The notes: generated by a model not told the origin, from the letters alone. A stretch of 64,000 nt of DNA from SIG565 sp964607025 (GCA_964607025.1 CAZSIL010000005.1:1-64000), one strand, 5' to 3'. Positions 8,725-18,071 are shown, counted from the stretch's first letter. Made by a program: numbers and translations.

Positions 8725-9876
8725 ATGGCTTCGGAGAAGAAAATCAGAAAGAGCTCATCTAAGTTTTGGACTAACGAAGGCAAAGTTGACGTTGCCTTTT
8801 TAAGTCTTGTTTTGGTGCTTTTGACAATAGGGCTTATTATGCTCTTTTCGGCCAGTTATGTGTTCTCCTATACCTATTATGAAGATAGTTTCCGCTTTAT
8901 TTTCCAACAAGCCAAATATGCTGCTGTGGGCTTAGTGTTTATGTACGTAACTTCTCATATTGACTACCACTTTTACAGAAAATTTACTTGGGTAATTTTT
9001 ATAATCGCCATCGGTTTGTTAGGATTTCTTCTTGCCGTACCACCAATGGTAAGCGGTATGGATGTTAAAAGGTGGTTTGCTGTTGGTTCTTTCAGTTTCC
9101 AACCGTCAGAAGTTGCTAAATTTGCGATTATACTCGTTTTTTCACACTTAATAGCAAGTAACTATAAAATGATGGGAAAATTCAAATTTATTGCATTGCT
9201 CGGCGGAATTTTAGGTATCGTTTGTATACTTGTGTTTCTTGAGCCGCATGTTTCGGCAACCTTGCTGATAGGTGCTATTGGGGTTGTAATTATGATTGTC
9301 GGCGGACTTAACTGGAAATACATCGTCGGAGGTCTTACTGTTGGCGGAGTTGGTATCGCGGCATTACTCTTGAGTGGCGTCGTTGGGTATAGTAGTTCGC
9401 GTATCCAGTATTGGTTAGACCCGTGGGCAGACGCTACGGGCAAAGGTTATCAGACCATACAGTCGCTTCTCGCTATCGGCTCAGGCGGAATTATGGGTAG
9501 GGGGCTCGGCCAATCAAGGCAAAAATTTTTGTGGGTACCCGAACCCCATAATGATTTCATTTTTTCAATTGTTTGTGAAGAATTGGGGCTTATAGGGGCT
9601 ATAATTATAATTTTGCTTTTTTGTGCGCTCGTTTGGCGCGGCTTTACGATAGCCCTTAAGGCAAAAGATAAATTCGGTTGTTTGATGGCTGTAGGGCTTA
9701 CTTTTCAAGTAGGGCTACAAGCGATATTAAATATATTTGTTGTTACAAATACAATACCAAATACGGGAATTAGTCTTCCGTTTTTTAGTTACGGCGGTAC
9801 ATCCTTGATCCTTTTATTAACACAAATGGGTATGATACTGTCGATTTCACGGCAATCAAATTTAAAGAAGCTTTAG
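8725..9876 (+). CDS. ftsW: SEDS lipid II polymerase FtsW/SpoVE
   Basis: A SEDS-family glycosyltransferase that polymerises lipid II together with its class B PBP partner. The 383-residue protein has about ten transmembrane helices, a hydrophilic N-terminal tail, the FQPSEVAKFA loop, and the C-terminal LPFFSYGGTS motif characteristic of FtsW, RodA and SpoVE. Between mraY and murG it could equally be called SpoVE, as in Bacillus; sequence alone does not separate the two. Its likely partner is the PBP encoded at 3978-6239. Confidence 0.92.
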   Translation: MASEKKIRKSSSKFWTNEGKVDVAFLSLVLVLLTIGLIMLFSASYVFSYTYYEDSFRFIFQQAKYAAVGLVFMYVTSHIDYHFYRKFTWVIFIIAIGLLGFLLAVPPMVSGMDVKRWFAVGSFSFQPSEVAKFAIILVFSHLIASNYKMMGKFKFIALLGGILGIVCILVFLEPHVSATLLIGAIGVVIMIVGGLNWKYIVGGLTVGGVGIAALLLSGVVGYSSSRIQYWLDPWADATGKGYQTIQSLLAIGSGGIMGRGLGQSRQKFLWVPEPHNDFIFSIVCEELGLIGAIIIILLFCALVWRGFTIALKAKDKFGCLMAVGLTFQVGLQAILNIFVVTNTIPNTGISLPFFSYGGTSLILLLTQMGMILSISRQSNLKKL

Positions 9877-9888
9877 TGAGGTAAAATT

Positions 9889-11004
9889 ATGCATATTCTT
9901 TTTGCGGGTGGCGGTACTGCGGGACACATAAATCCTGCACTTGCTGTTGCAGGATTTATTAAGCAAAGGCATCCCGATGCAAAAATCAGTTATATAGGTA
10001 CTGCAAAAAAACTTGAGGCAAAGTTAGTCCCTGCCGCGGGGTATGATTTCTATACTATCGACGTTGCTGGCTTTCAGCGGAAACTAACACCGAAAAATAT
10101 TGCAAAGAATATTTCGGTCGCCATTAAGGCGGTAACTGCATCCGTAAAGGCAAGGCAGTTGCTTAAAAAATTAAATCCCGATGTTGTTGTAGGTACGGGC
10201 GGTTATGTCAGCGGTCCCGTTTTAAAACAAGCGCAAAAACTAGGCATTAAAACTGCTATTCACGAACAAAATGCCTTTCCCGGTATTACAACCAAAATGT
10301 TAGCAACAGGTGCTGACTGCGTTATGTTGGCTTTTTCCGAAGCGGAAAAGTATTTAAAATTAAATAAAAATGCCGTAATCACAGGCAACCCCGTTCGCGA
10401 TGAACTCTTAAAGGTTGATAGAGAATATGCACGTAAAAAACTTGGCGTTGGTGATAAACCGCTTATATTGTCTTTTGGCGGCAGTCTAGGGGCCCGTCCG
10501 ATAAACGAGGCAGTAACCGAACTTATTAAATGGCATAATAAGACAGGTGAATTTTATCATATACACGCTACGGGTAAGTCGGGGTATGATATGATGTGTG
10601 AAAACTTAAGTGATATAACACTTAACGATAAAATAACCGTTAAGGAATATATTTACGATATGGATTTATGTATGGCGGCGGCAGACCTTGTTATCGGTAG
10701 AGCGGGAGCTATAACGCTCAGCGAGATCAGCGTTTGCGGAAAACCCGCAATTTTGATTCCTTCACCTTATGTATCTGAAAACCATCAGTACCACAATGCA
10801 ATGACACTAAAGCGTGTCGGTGCGGCTGAGGTTATTGAAGAAAAATATCTTACGGGTGATAAACTGATTGACACTGTTAAATCGCTTTGTGAAGATAAAT
10901 CAACCCTTAAAGCAATGGCAGAAAATGCCCGTAAAAATGCTATTACCGATTCCAATGAACGTATTTACAAACAGGTAATGGAACTTTATAAAAACAGTAA
11001 ATAA
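9889..11004 (+). CDS. murG: Lipid II synthase MurG
   Basis: MurG adds GlcNAc from UDP-GlcNAc to lipid I on the inner face of the membrane, giving lipid II. The 371-residue GT28 enzyme starts with the glycine-rich GGGTAGHINPALAVA loop, has GGYVSGP and HEQNAFPG in the N-domain, SFGGSLGA in the C-domain, and the IGRAGAITLSEI donor-binding segment. GTGAGG precedes the ATG. Twelve bases separate it from ftsW, consistent with cotranscription. Confidence 0.96.
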   Translation: MHILFAGGGTAGHINPALAVAGFIKQRHPDAKISYIGTAKKLEAKLVPAAGYDFYTIDVAGFQRKLTPKNIAKNISVAIKAVTASVKARQLLKKLNPDVVVGTGGYVSGPVLKQAQKLGIKTAIHEQNAFPGITTKMLATGADCVMLAFSEAEKYLKLNKNAVITGNPVRDELLKVDREYARKKLGVGDKPLILSFGGSLGARPINEAVTELIKWHNKTGEFYHIHATGKSGYDMMCENLSDITLNDKITVKEYIYDMDLCMAAADLVIGRAGAITLSEISVCGKPAILIPSPYVSENHQYHNAMTLKRVGAAEVIEEKYLTGDKLIDTVKSLCEDKSTLKAMAENARKNAITDSNERIYKQVMELYKNSK

Positions 11005-11066
11005 TAACACTTTTTTTCACACCACATAAAATGAAATGTAATATCATTTTATTTTGGGGTGTGGAT

Positions 11067-12320
11067 ATGGCCAAAATATATATAAACGGTGGAAATCGAC
11101 TAAACGGAGAAATTAAAATTCACGGCGCCAAAAATAGCGCATTACCGCTACTTGCGGCAACGCTTTTGTGTAATGGCGAGAGTGTTATACATAATTGTCC
11201 GCGCTTGTCTGATGTGAACGTTTCGCTCAGGATACTTGAAAATTTGGGCTGCAAATGTAAAAGGGAAGGCGATACAGTATGTGTTGACGCGCGAAATGTT
11301 GAAGGCAACGAGATACCAGACGATCTTATGAGAGAAATGCGCTCATCCATCGTATTTTTAGGGGCAATTATTGGGCGCACAAAAAGTGCGGTTGTCAGCA
11401 GTCCTGGTGGTTGTGAGTTGGGACCAAGACCGATAGATTTACATATTTCCGCTTTAAGACAACTTGGTATTGAAATTTACGAAGACCATGGGTACTTGAA
11501 CTGTTCGGTGCGTGAAAAAATAGAGGGAAATGAAATAAATTTATCCTTTCCAAGTGTTGGTGCTACCGAAAATATTATTTTAGCGGCAGCTTTATCGGTG
11601 GGCACAACCGTAATACATAATGCCGCGCGTGAGCCCGAAATCAGTGATTTGGCGGATTTTTTGAATTCTGCAGGTGCTAAAATCTATGGCGCGGGTTCGG
11701 ATACGATTGTAATCGAGGGTGTTGAAAAACTTAACGGCACAGAGCATACCGTTATTCCCGATAGAATTGCGGCGGCAACCTATATTTGTTCTGCTGTGGC
11801 AACACGGGGCGATATTTTTCTTAAAAACATTATGCCCTCGCATCAGGTGGCGATTCTTAATATATTCCGACAATGCGGTTGCGAGTTGATACCTCATACT
11901 AATTCTTTACGGATAAAAAGTGTTGCGCGGCCAAAAAGGATACCTACAATTCGCACCCTTGTGTATCCTGGTTTTCCGACAGATGCGGGACCACCCGTTA
12001 TTGCAATGCTTAGTATCGCAAATGGAACCACTGTGTTTGTAGAAAGTATTTTTCAAAATCGATTTAAGTATATTGATGAGTTGAAACGACTCGGCGCAAA
12101 CATCAAAACGCAGGGCAATGTAGCGGTTATTGAAGGTGTTAAAAAACTTTCGGGGGCAGCTACGGAGTGCACCGACTTGCGCGGCGGTGCGGCACTGGTG
12201 GTTGCGGGACTCGCTGCGGAAGGCACAACGGTGATAGATAAGATTTTCCATATAGACCGCGGTTATGAAGATTTAGAATCCAATTTAAAAAAGTTAGGCG
12301 CAGATATAAAAAGGGAATGA
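11067..12320 (+). CDS. murA: UDP-GlcNAc 1-carboxyvinyltransferase MurA
   Basis: MurA transfers enolpyruvate from PEP to UDP-GlcNAc, the first committed step of peptidoglycan synthesis. The protein starts MAKIYINGGNRLNGEIKI and contains the active-site loop PGGCELGPRPIDLH, with the Cys that fosfomycin alkylates. I place the start at the ATG at 11067 (GGGGTG upstream); an in-frame ATG at 11031 would add 12 hydrophobic residues unlike the family. With 417 residues it has normal length. It sits between murG and ftsQ, where many Firmicutes have murB, so MurB is presumably encoded elsewhere. Confidence 0.94.
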   Translation: MAKIYINGGNRLNGEIKIHGAKNSALPLLAATLLCNGESVIHNCPRLSDVNVSLRILENLGCKCKREGDTVCVDARNVEGNEIPDDLMREMRSSIVFLGAIIGRTKSAVVSSPGGCELGPRPIDLHISALRQLGIEIYEDHGYLNCSVREKIEGNEINLSFPSVGATENIILAAALSVGTTVIHNAAREPEISDLADFLNSAGAKIYGAGSDTIVIEGVEKLNGTEHTVIPDRIAAATYICSAVATRGDIFLKNIMPSHQVAILNIFRQCGCELIPHTNSLRIKSVARPKRIPTIRTLVYPGFPTDAGPPVIAMLSIANGTTVFVESIFQNRFKYIDELKRLGANIKTQGNVAVIEGVKKLSGAATECTDLRGGAALVVAGLAAEGTTVIDKIFHIDRGYEDLESNLKKLGADIKRE

Positions 12321-12324
12321 TCAA

Positions 12325-13131
12325 ATGCAAATAAGTGAAAAGAAGAGCGTTTTATCAAAAGAAGAACTGCAAAGGAAAAAACGCCGCCGCGCAAAAGCGC
12401 GCGCGGCAGTTTTAACATTGTTTGTTATATTAACACTTGCGATAGTTTTTTCAGTTTTGCTTCGTACGGTGCTTTTTCCCATAGAAACTGTAAAGGTTTC
12501 AGGTAATATTACCGTTACTTCCGCGCAAATTCTTGATGCAGTGGGAGTATCTGTAGGGGACAAGCTTTTTTCGGTTTCAGAATCAGCGCTTAATAAAAAA
12601 CTTACCATAAAATACCCGTATATTAAAAAAGTTGACCTTAAATATCCGTCGCTAAAAGAACTTCGTATCAATATAACAGAGACCGAAGATATTTTTTGCT
12701 ATTGTTATGAGAATTCTTTTTTTACAGCGGATATTGACAACAAAATTCTTTCAAAACATACTGAGCAACCTGAAAATACAGCTCTGATAGTGCCTAAAAC
12801 AAAAATTAGTCCCGAATGCGGTTATGTCTTATCGCTTAAAAATGATGAGCTAGATACGATTAAAGATATTTATAATTATTTAGACAGTGAAGAAATTAAA
12901 ATCAACAGTATTGATATCAGCAATTCTAATTTAATAACTCTTAAAATTAAAGACCGCTTTATTGTGTCGCTTGGTAGTTTAACTGATTTGGAGGGAAAGT
13001 TAGAGCATCTTCGCGGTATGTTGCCGCAAATTGATGCCAAAAACGGTAGTGATATTACAGGAGAAATTGATTTAAGTGCGTGGTCATCAACAAAAAGAGA
13101 GGGCTTTTTTAAACCCAAGACACTCGACTAA
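12325..13131 (+). CDS. ftsQ: Cell division protein FtsQ/DivIB
   Basis: A 268-residue bitopic division protein: a Lys/Arg-rich cytosolic N-terminus (about 1-27), one transmembrane helix (about 28-50), then a POTRA domain beginning VKVSGNITVTSAQILDAVGV, followed by a beta domain. FtsQ/DivIB links FtsL and DivIC in the divisome and acts outside the membrane. It starts four bases after murA, so the two are translationally close. The C-terminal tail ends in a basic stretch. Identification rests on the POTRA domain, topology and synteny with ftsZ. Confidence 0.88.
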   Translation: MQISEKKSVLSKEELQRKKRRRAKARAAVLTLFVILTLAIVFSVLLRTVLFPIETVKVSGNITVTSAQILDAVGVSVGDKLFSVSESALNKKLTIKYPYIKKVDLKYPSLKELRINITETEDIFCYCYENSFFTADIDNKILSKHTEQPENTALIVPKTKISPECGYVLSLKNDELDTIKDIYNYLDSEEIKINSIDISNSNLITLKIKDRFIVSLGSLTDLEGKLEHLRGMLPQIDAKNGSDITGEIDLSAWSSTKREGFFKPKTLD

Positions 13132-13184
13132 TCACGAATTTTGTAAAAAAATAAGAAAAAATTACAAATTTGTAAATTTTTCTA

Positions 13185-13213
13185 TTGAAATTTGAAAAAA
13201 TATGTGATATTAT
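13185..13213 (+). promoter_or_regulatory. Candidate promoter for ftsZ
   Basis: TTGAAA (13185-13190) and TATTAT (13208-13213) are 17 bases apart and the -10 is preceded by TGA (an extended -10). It would allow ftsZ to be made independently of the long dcw transcript. Confidence 0.6.
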
Positions 13214-13277
13214 CAATATGTTAATAGTTATAATTATAATTTCGCATATAATATCTTAAAGTTGGAGGAATTAAAAG

Positions 13278-14339
13278 ATGGCATTCGAAGTTTCAAACGA
13301 ATTGGACGATGTTGTTCAAATTAAGGTCGTAGGTGTAGGCGGCGGCGGTGGTAACGCGGTTAACCGTATGGTTGATGCAGGTGTTCGCGGCGTAGAATTT
13401 ATCGCTATTAATACAGATAAAGCCGCTTTATATCTTTCTAAAGCTTCTCAAAAAATACAAATTGGTTCTAAAGCCACAAACGGTATGGGTGCTGGTGCCA
13501 ACCCCGATAAGGGCAAGATGGCTGCCGAAGAATCTAAAGAAGAGATTGCTTCTGCAATCCGCAGCGCTGATATGATTTTTATTACTGCCGGTATGGGTGG
13601 CGGTACGGGTACTGGTGCTGCTCCTATTGTTGCTCAAATCGCCAAAGAACTCGGTATTTTGACAGTTGGTATTGTTACAAAGCCGTTTGCATTTGAAGGC
13701 AAAAAGAGAATGACTCAGGCGGAAGCAGGCATTGCCGCTCTCAGAGAGCATGTTGATAGTTTGGTGGTTATTCCTAACGAACGCTTAAAGTATGTTTCTG
13801 AGCAAAAAATTACATTTAAAAATGCATTTGATATTGCTGATGACGTTCTTCGTCAGGGCGTTCAGAGTATTTCTGAACTTATCAATGTTACTGCTCTTGT
13901 TAACCTTGACTTTGCAGATGTTAGCGCAATTATGTCTGATGCCGGATATGCTCACATGGGCGTTGGTATTGCTACAGGTCGCGATAAGGCAGAGCAGGCA
14001 GCCAGAGCAGCTATCACAAGTCCGCTTATTGAAACATCTATGGATAACGCTCGCGGCGTAATTATCAGCATCACAGGTTCGAGTGATATCGGTCTTGAAG
14101 AGGTTGAACTTGCTTCTTCAATTATCTCCGAGATGGCACATCCGGATGCGACTATCATTTGGGGTGCTCAGCTTGATGATACTCTCGAAGATACCATCCG
14201 TGTAACCGTTGTTGCAACTGGCCTTGGCGATGAGAAGAAAGAATCAAAAGGTGATTTAGTAACAGAGCTTATGTCAAAGTCGGAAGATGATGATACATAC
14301 ACCAATACTATTACCCTTCTTGATATCTTCGATAAATAA
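13278..14339 (+). CDS. ftsZ: Cell division GTPase FtsZ
   Basis: FtsZ is the tubulin homologue that forms the division ring. The 353-residue protein shows the nucleotide loops VGVGGGGGNAVNRM and GGGTGTG (107-113), and the NVDFAD-like T7 loop as NLDFADVSAIMSDAG. GGAGG lies upstream of the ATG. The tail is odd: after the globular core only about 35 acidic and Lys-rich residues follow, ending TITLLDIFDK, without the usual D/E-IPxFLR-type peptide that binds FtsA, SepF or ZapA-linked partners. No ftsA lies in the cluster. The gene is preceded by its own promoter and followed by a terminator. Confidence 0.97.
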   Translation: MAFEVSNELDDVVQIKVVGVGGGGGNAVNRMVDAGVRGVEFIAINTDKAALYLSKASQKIQIGSKATNGMGAGANPDKGKMAAEESKEEIASAIRSADMIFITAGMGGGTGTGAAPIVAQIAKELGILTVGIVTKPFAFEGKKRMTQAEAGIAALREHVDSLVVIPNERLKYVSEQKITFKNAFDIADDVLRQGVQSISELINVTALVNLDFADVSAIMSDAGYAHMGVGIATGRDKAEQAARAAITSPLIETSMDNARGVIISITGSSDIGLEEVELASSIISEMAHPDATIIWGAQLDDTLEDTIRVTVVATGLGDEKKESKGDLVTELMSKSEDDDTYTNTITLLDIFDK

Positions 14340-14389
14340 TAAACAAGCAAAAGTCAAAAAGTAATTGGTTGTACTTCAAAGAACAGTAA

Positions 14390-14421
14390 AAAGCTGTGTA
14401 GAAATTTTCTACACAGCTTTT
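14390..14421 (+). terminator. Terminator after ftsZ (copy 1 of a duplicated terminator)
   Basis: Arms AAAGCTGTGTAGAAA and TTTCTACACAGCTTT around a minimal loop, followed by TATTTATT. A copy with one mismatch lies at 18072-18103, after the cassette that follows. Confidence 0.85.
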
Positions 14422-14707
14422 ATTTATTGCTCCAAAAACCTTCACAAAACTCAAAAAAATCATTTGAATTTTGAGCGACTTTTAAATTGGGATTCAAAAG
14501 AGTGTGATTTCGGCTGATTTTAATATAAATGTTCTCCAAAATTTAGTATTTGTGTTTGACATTTTGCTTTACCATGTTTATAATTAAATTGTATATTATA
14601 AATAAGCAAACGCGAACAATTTTAACTCGATTTTAAAAGAAGATTTTTGCGGAAATACCGAAAATCTTTGGCGGGAAATAAATTGTCGAGCAAAATGGAG
14701 GGGCAAA
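14422..14707 (+). promoter_or_regulatory. Promoter and structured leader of the SDR-PHP-MDR cassette
   Basis: The first 130 bases hold nothing recognisable. A consensus promoter follows: TTGACA (14556-14561), 17 bases, TATAAT (14579-14584), with start near 14591. The leader of about 115 bases contains a hairpin at 14640-14668 (arms AAGATTTT and AAAATCTT, with an inner CGG/CCG stem) and a GGAGGGG ribosome site before the ATG at 14708. The hairpin could be an operator or an mRNA control element; I do not recognise it. Confidence 0.7.
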
Positions 14708-15586
14708 ATGAGTGTTGATATGACTAAATGGCAAGAAATAGCCAAGAAAAATATTTCTAAAAGACCTGCGGGTGTCGGTCGACTTGCAGGGAAAATCACC
14801 ATCGTAACCGGCGCAGCACAGGGCTTTGGCAAGGGTATTGCCGAGGAACTGTATAAGGAGGGCGCCACCATTATCATTGCAGATATGAATATTGCTTTGG
14901 CGGAGCAGGTAGCAAGTGAACTGGGCGAACGCGCCTGTGCAATCGCGGTTAATGTCTCCGATGAAGAGAGCGTTGCCGCACTAGTACAGCAGACGGTCGA
15001 AAAGTTTGGCGGATTAGATCTTTTTATTGCCAACGCCGGTGTTGTTCGCTCTGGTCCTTTGGCGGAATTTGAACAAAAGGATTTTGATTTTGTTACTGCT
15101 ATCAACTATACAGGGCTGTTTCTCTGCGCCAAATATGCCGCATGTATTATGCAAGCGCAGCATGAAGCCGATCCCGATGCAATGTTTGATTTTATAGCAA
15201 TGTCTTCCAAGTCAGGTTTGGAAGGATCTAATAAAAACTTTGCTTATGCCGGTTCTAAATTCGGTGCTATCGGTTTGGTGCAAAGTTTCGCTTTAGAGCT
15301 GGTTGCATATAATATTAAGGTTAACGCCATCTGCCCCGGCAATTATCTTGACGGTCCATTATGGAGCGATCCCGAAAAGGGCCTTTTTGTCCAGTATTTA
15401 AAAGCAGGCAAGGTTCCTGGCGCTAAGACGGTGGCAGATGTTCGCAAATTCTATGAATCCAAAACCCCCATCGCACGTGGATGCTTGCCTCTTGACGTTG
15501 CCCGTGCCGTGATGTATTGTGTGGAGCAACAATTTGAAACGGGTCAAGCAATCCCTGTCACAGGTGGGCAAGTGATGCTGAACTAA
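14708..15586 (+). CDS. Short-chain dehydrogenase, sorbitol-6-phosphate dehydrogenase-like
   Basis: A 292-residue SDR with a 27-residue N-terminal extension before the Rossmann fold. The cofactor loop is TGAAQGFGKGI (TGxxxGxG), followed by NAG, a Ser in MSSKSG and the catalytic YAGSK (YxxxK). Overall it resembles the SrlD/SorD-type sugar-phosphate and polyol dehydrogenases. It heads a three-gene operon with a PHP-domain protein and a sorbose-1-phosphate reductase-like enzyme, so a role in oxidising or reducing a sugar phosphate or polyol is plausible, but no PTS or kinase gene is adjacent to name the substrate. Base usage looks a little richer in G and C than the flanking genes. Confidence 0.8.
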   Translation: MSVDMTKWQEIAKKNISKRPAGVGRLAGKITIVTGAAQGFGKGIAEELYKEGATIIIADMNIALAEQVASELGERACAIAVNVSDEESVAALVQQTVEKFGGLDLFIANAGVVRSGPLAEFEQKDFDFVTAINYTGLFLCAKYAACIMQAQHEADPDAMFDFIAMSSKSGLEGSNKNFAYAGSKFGAIGLVQSFALELVAYNIKVNAICPGNYLDGPLWSDPEKGLFVQYLKAGKVPGAKTVADVRKFYESKTPIARGCLPLDVARAVMYCVEQQFETGQAIPVTGGQVMLN

Positions 15587-15601
15587 GAGGGCGAAAATAT
15601 A

Positions 15602-16756
15602 ATGATAGATATTAATATTTTAAACTTGTTGAACGCACCTACCAAGCAGGAGCGTCTTGCTAACTTAAAAAAAGTCTTGAAGGAAACTACATTTCCTGAA
15701 ATGGTTCCCCAATACATTAATAATCATATACATACCACCTATTCCTTCTCCCCATATTCTCCAACTGCATCGGTTTATGCTGCACGGATGGAAGGGCTTT
15801 GCACTGCAGGAATCATTGATCATGATTCCATTAGTGGCGCGAAGGAGTTTTTGGAGGCGGCCGAAATTATCGGTATGCCGGTCACCATCGGTATGGAAGC
15901 GAGGGTTTCAATGGAGGGGACACGTCTTGAAGGGCGTCGCACCAATAACCCCGATCAAGTGGGTGTCTCCTATATGACTATTCAATCGGTCCCCCACGAC
16001 AAAATCGATACTTTGACGGAATTTTTTATGCCATATCGCGCAGCGCGACACGAGCGAAATCGCAAAATGGTCGCCAAGATTAATGAATTGGTCGGGATTT
16101 CGCTGGATTATGAAAGGGATGTTCTTCCTTTATCTGAGGCGGCAGATAACGGAGGTGTTACCGAACGACATTTGATGTTTGCTTTGGCAATTGCGCTGGT
16201 TAAAGATGTTGGTAAGGGCCGACCGATGATAGACAAATTGACTGCTTTGGGAATGGAATTGTCCGAGAAGCAAACTCAGCAGCTCTTGGATACTACATAT
16301 CCTTTCTATGAATACGATGTTTTGGGTATGCTCAAGGGCACCTTTGTTCCGAAGATATTCATCGATGCTACAGATGAGTGCCCCAAGCTTTCTGATATGG
16401 TTAAACTTTGCACAGAAATTGATGCCTATCTTTGCTATGCCTATTTAGGTGACGTGGGTGATTCGGTCACCGGTGATAAAAAGGCGCAGAAATTTGAAGA
16501 TGATTATCTCGAAGATGTTTTTGAATGTCTTAAAGAGGAAGGTGTTAAGGCAGTTACCTATATGCCAACCCGTAACACTCCTGCTCAACTTGAGCGGTTG
16601 CGCGGTCTTTGTGATACATACGGAATGTTTCAGATCTCGGGCGAGGATATCAATTCTCCCCGCCAAAGTTTCATCATTAAGGCAATGGAAAACCCCATGT
16701 TCCAAAACCTTATCGATGCCACCTGGAAACTGATTGAACATGAGAAAAATATATAA
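15602..16756 (+). CDS. PHP-domain putative metal-dependent hydrolase
   Basis: A 384-residue protein with a PHP fold: NNHIHTTYSFSPY supplies the first HxH metal ligands, IIDHDSISG the next pair, and later segments such as TIGMEARV and the C-terminal SGEDIN may give further ligands. PHP proteins are phosphoesterases with di- or trinuclear metal centres; examples are histidinol phosphatase and DNA-polymerase-linked PHP domains. It lies between the two dehydrogenases with gaps of 15 and 24 bases, which suggests it removes a phosphate from, or hydrolyses, an intermediate of the same pathway. No exact subfamily recognised. Confidence 0.75.
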   Translation: MIDINILNLLNAPTKQERLANLKKVLKETTFPEMVPQYINNHIHTTYSFSPYSPTASVYAARMEGLCTAGIIDHDSISGAKEFLEAAEIIGMPVTIGMEARVSMEGTRLEGRRTNNPDQVGVSYMTIQSVPHDKIDTLTEFFMPYRAARHERNRKMVAKINELVGISLDYERDVLPLSEAADNGGVTERHLMFALAIALVKDVGKGRPMIDKLTALGMELSEKQTQQLLDTTYPFYEYDVLGMLKGTFVPKIFIDATDECPKLSDMVKLCTEIDAYLCYAYLGDVGDSVTGDKKAQKFEDDYLEDVFECLKEEGVKAVTYMPTRNTPAQLERLRGLCDTYGMFQISGEDINSPRQSFIIKAMENPMFQNLIDATWKLIEHEKNI

Positions 16757-16780
16757 ATAACGAAAAGGAGAATTTAAATT

Positions 16781-18046
16781 ATGAATACAAAAGCTGTTCG
16801 TATTCACGGCAAAAACGATTTGCGTTTGGATGAAGTTAATCTTCCAGAAATCGGCCCGGACGGAGTTCGCGTACGCGTCATCTCCGACAGTATTTGCATG
16901 TCCACCTATAAAGCGGCAATCGAGGGCGGCGACCATAAGCGTGTTCCTGACCGCTGCGACTTAACTCCTACAATTGTTGGTCACGAATTCTGTGGTGACA
17001 TTATTGAGGTTGGTGAGAATTGGAAGGATAAATATAAGGTTGGTGATAAGTTTGTTATCCAACCCGCACATTTTTATAAGGGCTCACAGGAAGCACCGGG
17101 TTATTCCTATCAGTATTGCGGCGGCAATGCACAGTATGGTAATGTTCCAATTGAAACTTTGCTGATGAATTGTCTTTTGCCGTATCAGTCCGATACCTAT
17201 TATTTTGGTTCTTTGGCAGAGCCGCTTAGTTGTGTTATCGGTACTTTCCACGCAATGTATCATACCAAAGCCGGATCTTATGTTCATGAAATGGGCATTA
17301 AGGAAGGCGGCAAAATGGCGATGCTCGCCTCAGTAGGTCCGATGGGACTTGCTGCTATCGACTACGCGATCCATTGCGATAGAAAACCTTCGTTGTTGGT
17401 GGTAACCGATATTGATGAAGCCCGTTTGGAGCGCGCCGCTTCCATTTATACAATAGAGGAAGCCAAAGCCAACGGCATAGAGCTACACTATGTTAACACC
17501 AAGATGGAAAATGCCACCGAGTATCTCCGAGAACTGACCGGAGGCACCGGCTACGATGATGTTATATGCTTTGCTCCGGTTAAGCCCGTCATTGAACAGG
17601 CAGACGATATCCTTGGTTTTGATGGATGTCTTAATTTCTTTGCCGGTCCTACTGATTCAAAATTCAAAGCCCCGTTCAACTGGTATAACGTACATTATCT
17701 ATATACTCACGTGGTAGGTACCTCGGGCGGCAATACCCAAGATATGCAGGAAGCCATTGAGATGATGAACGCAGGTAAGTTAAATCCGTCCGGTCTTGTT
17801 ACCCATATTGGCGGTCTGAACGCTGTTGTGGAGACTACCTTGAATTTGCCATCCATTCCCGGCGGTAAGAAGTTAATCTACAACCATATCGATTTGCCTC
17901 TAACTGCTATTGCAGATTTTGAAGAATTGGGTAAAACCGACCCACTCTTTGCCGAACTGGATCGCCTTTGCAAGCAGAATAATAATCTTTGGAACCCCGA
18001 AGCTGAAAAATACCTGCTTGCCCACGCTCAAAAGATTTCCTACTAA
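16781..18046 (+). CDS. Zinc-dependent MDR dehydrogenase, L-sorbose-1-phosphate reductase-like
   Basis: A 421-residue medium-chain dehydrogenase. A Cys ligand region (SDSICMSTYKAA), the GHEFCGDIIEVG motif and a GxxGPMG cofactor loop (ASVGPMGLAA) are visible. The insertions and the overall length match the SorE/L-sorbose-1-phosphate reductase branch rather than short alcohol dehydrogenases. AAAAGGAG precedes the ATG. Together with the SDR upstream it could interconvert a keto sugar phosphate and its polyol in two steps, as SorE and SorD do for sorbose to fructose-6-phosphate. That pathway assignment is inference; the transport and phosphorylation genes are missing here. Confidence 0.78.
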   Translation: MNTKAVRIHGKNDLRLDEVNLPEIGPDGVRVRVISDSICMSTYKAAIEGGDHKRVPDRCDLTPTIVGHEFCGDIIEVGENWKDKYKVGDKFVIQPAHFYKGSQEAPGYSYQYCGGNAQYGNVPIETLLMNCLLPYQSDTYYFGSLAEPLSCVIGTFHAMYHTKAGSYVHEMGIKEGGKMAMLASVGPMGLAAIDYAIHCDRKPSLLVVTDIDEARLERAASIYTIEEAKANGIELHYVNTKMENATEYLRELTGGTGYDDVICFAPVKPVIEQADDILGFDGCLNFFAGPTDSKFKAPFNWYNVHYLYTHVVGTSGGNTQDMQEAIEMMNAGKLNPSGLVTHIGGLNAVVETTLNLPSIPGGKKLIYNHIDLPLTAIADFEELGKTDPLFAELDRLCKQNNNLWNPEAEKYLLAHAQKISY

Positions 18047-18071
18047 TAGGTCATATTTTTAAAGATAGTAC

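Noticed and set aside
14422..14555. Small gene or RNA after the ftsZ terminator
   Set aside because: No start codon with ribosome site and no convincing structure; only AT-rich sequence leading into the next promoter.
14596..15105. 169-residue minus-strand frame over the SDR start
   Set aside because: Antisense to the Rossmann fold of the SDR and crossing its promoter leader; no family features.
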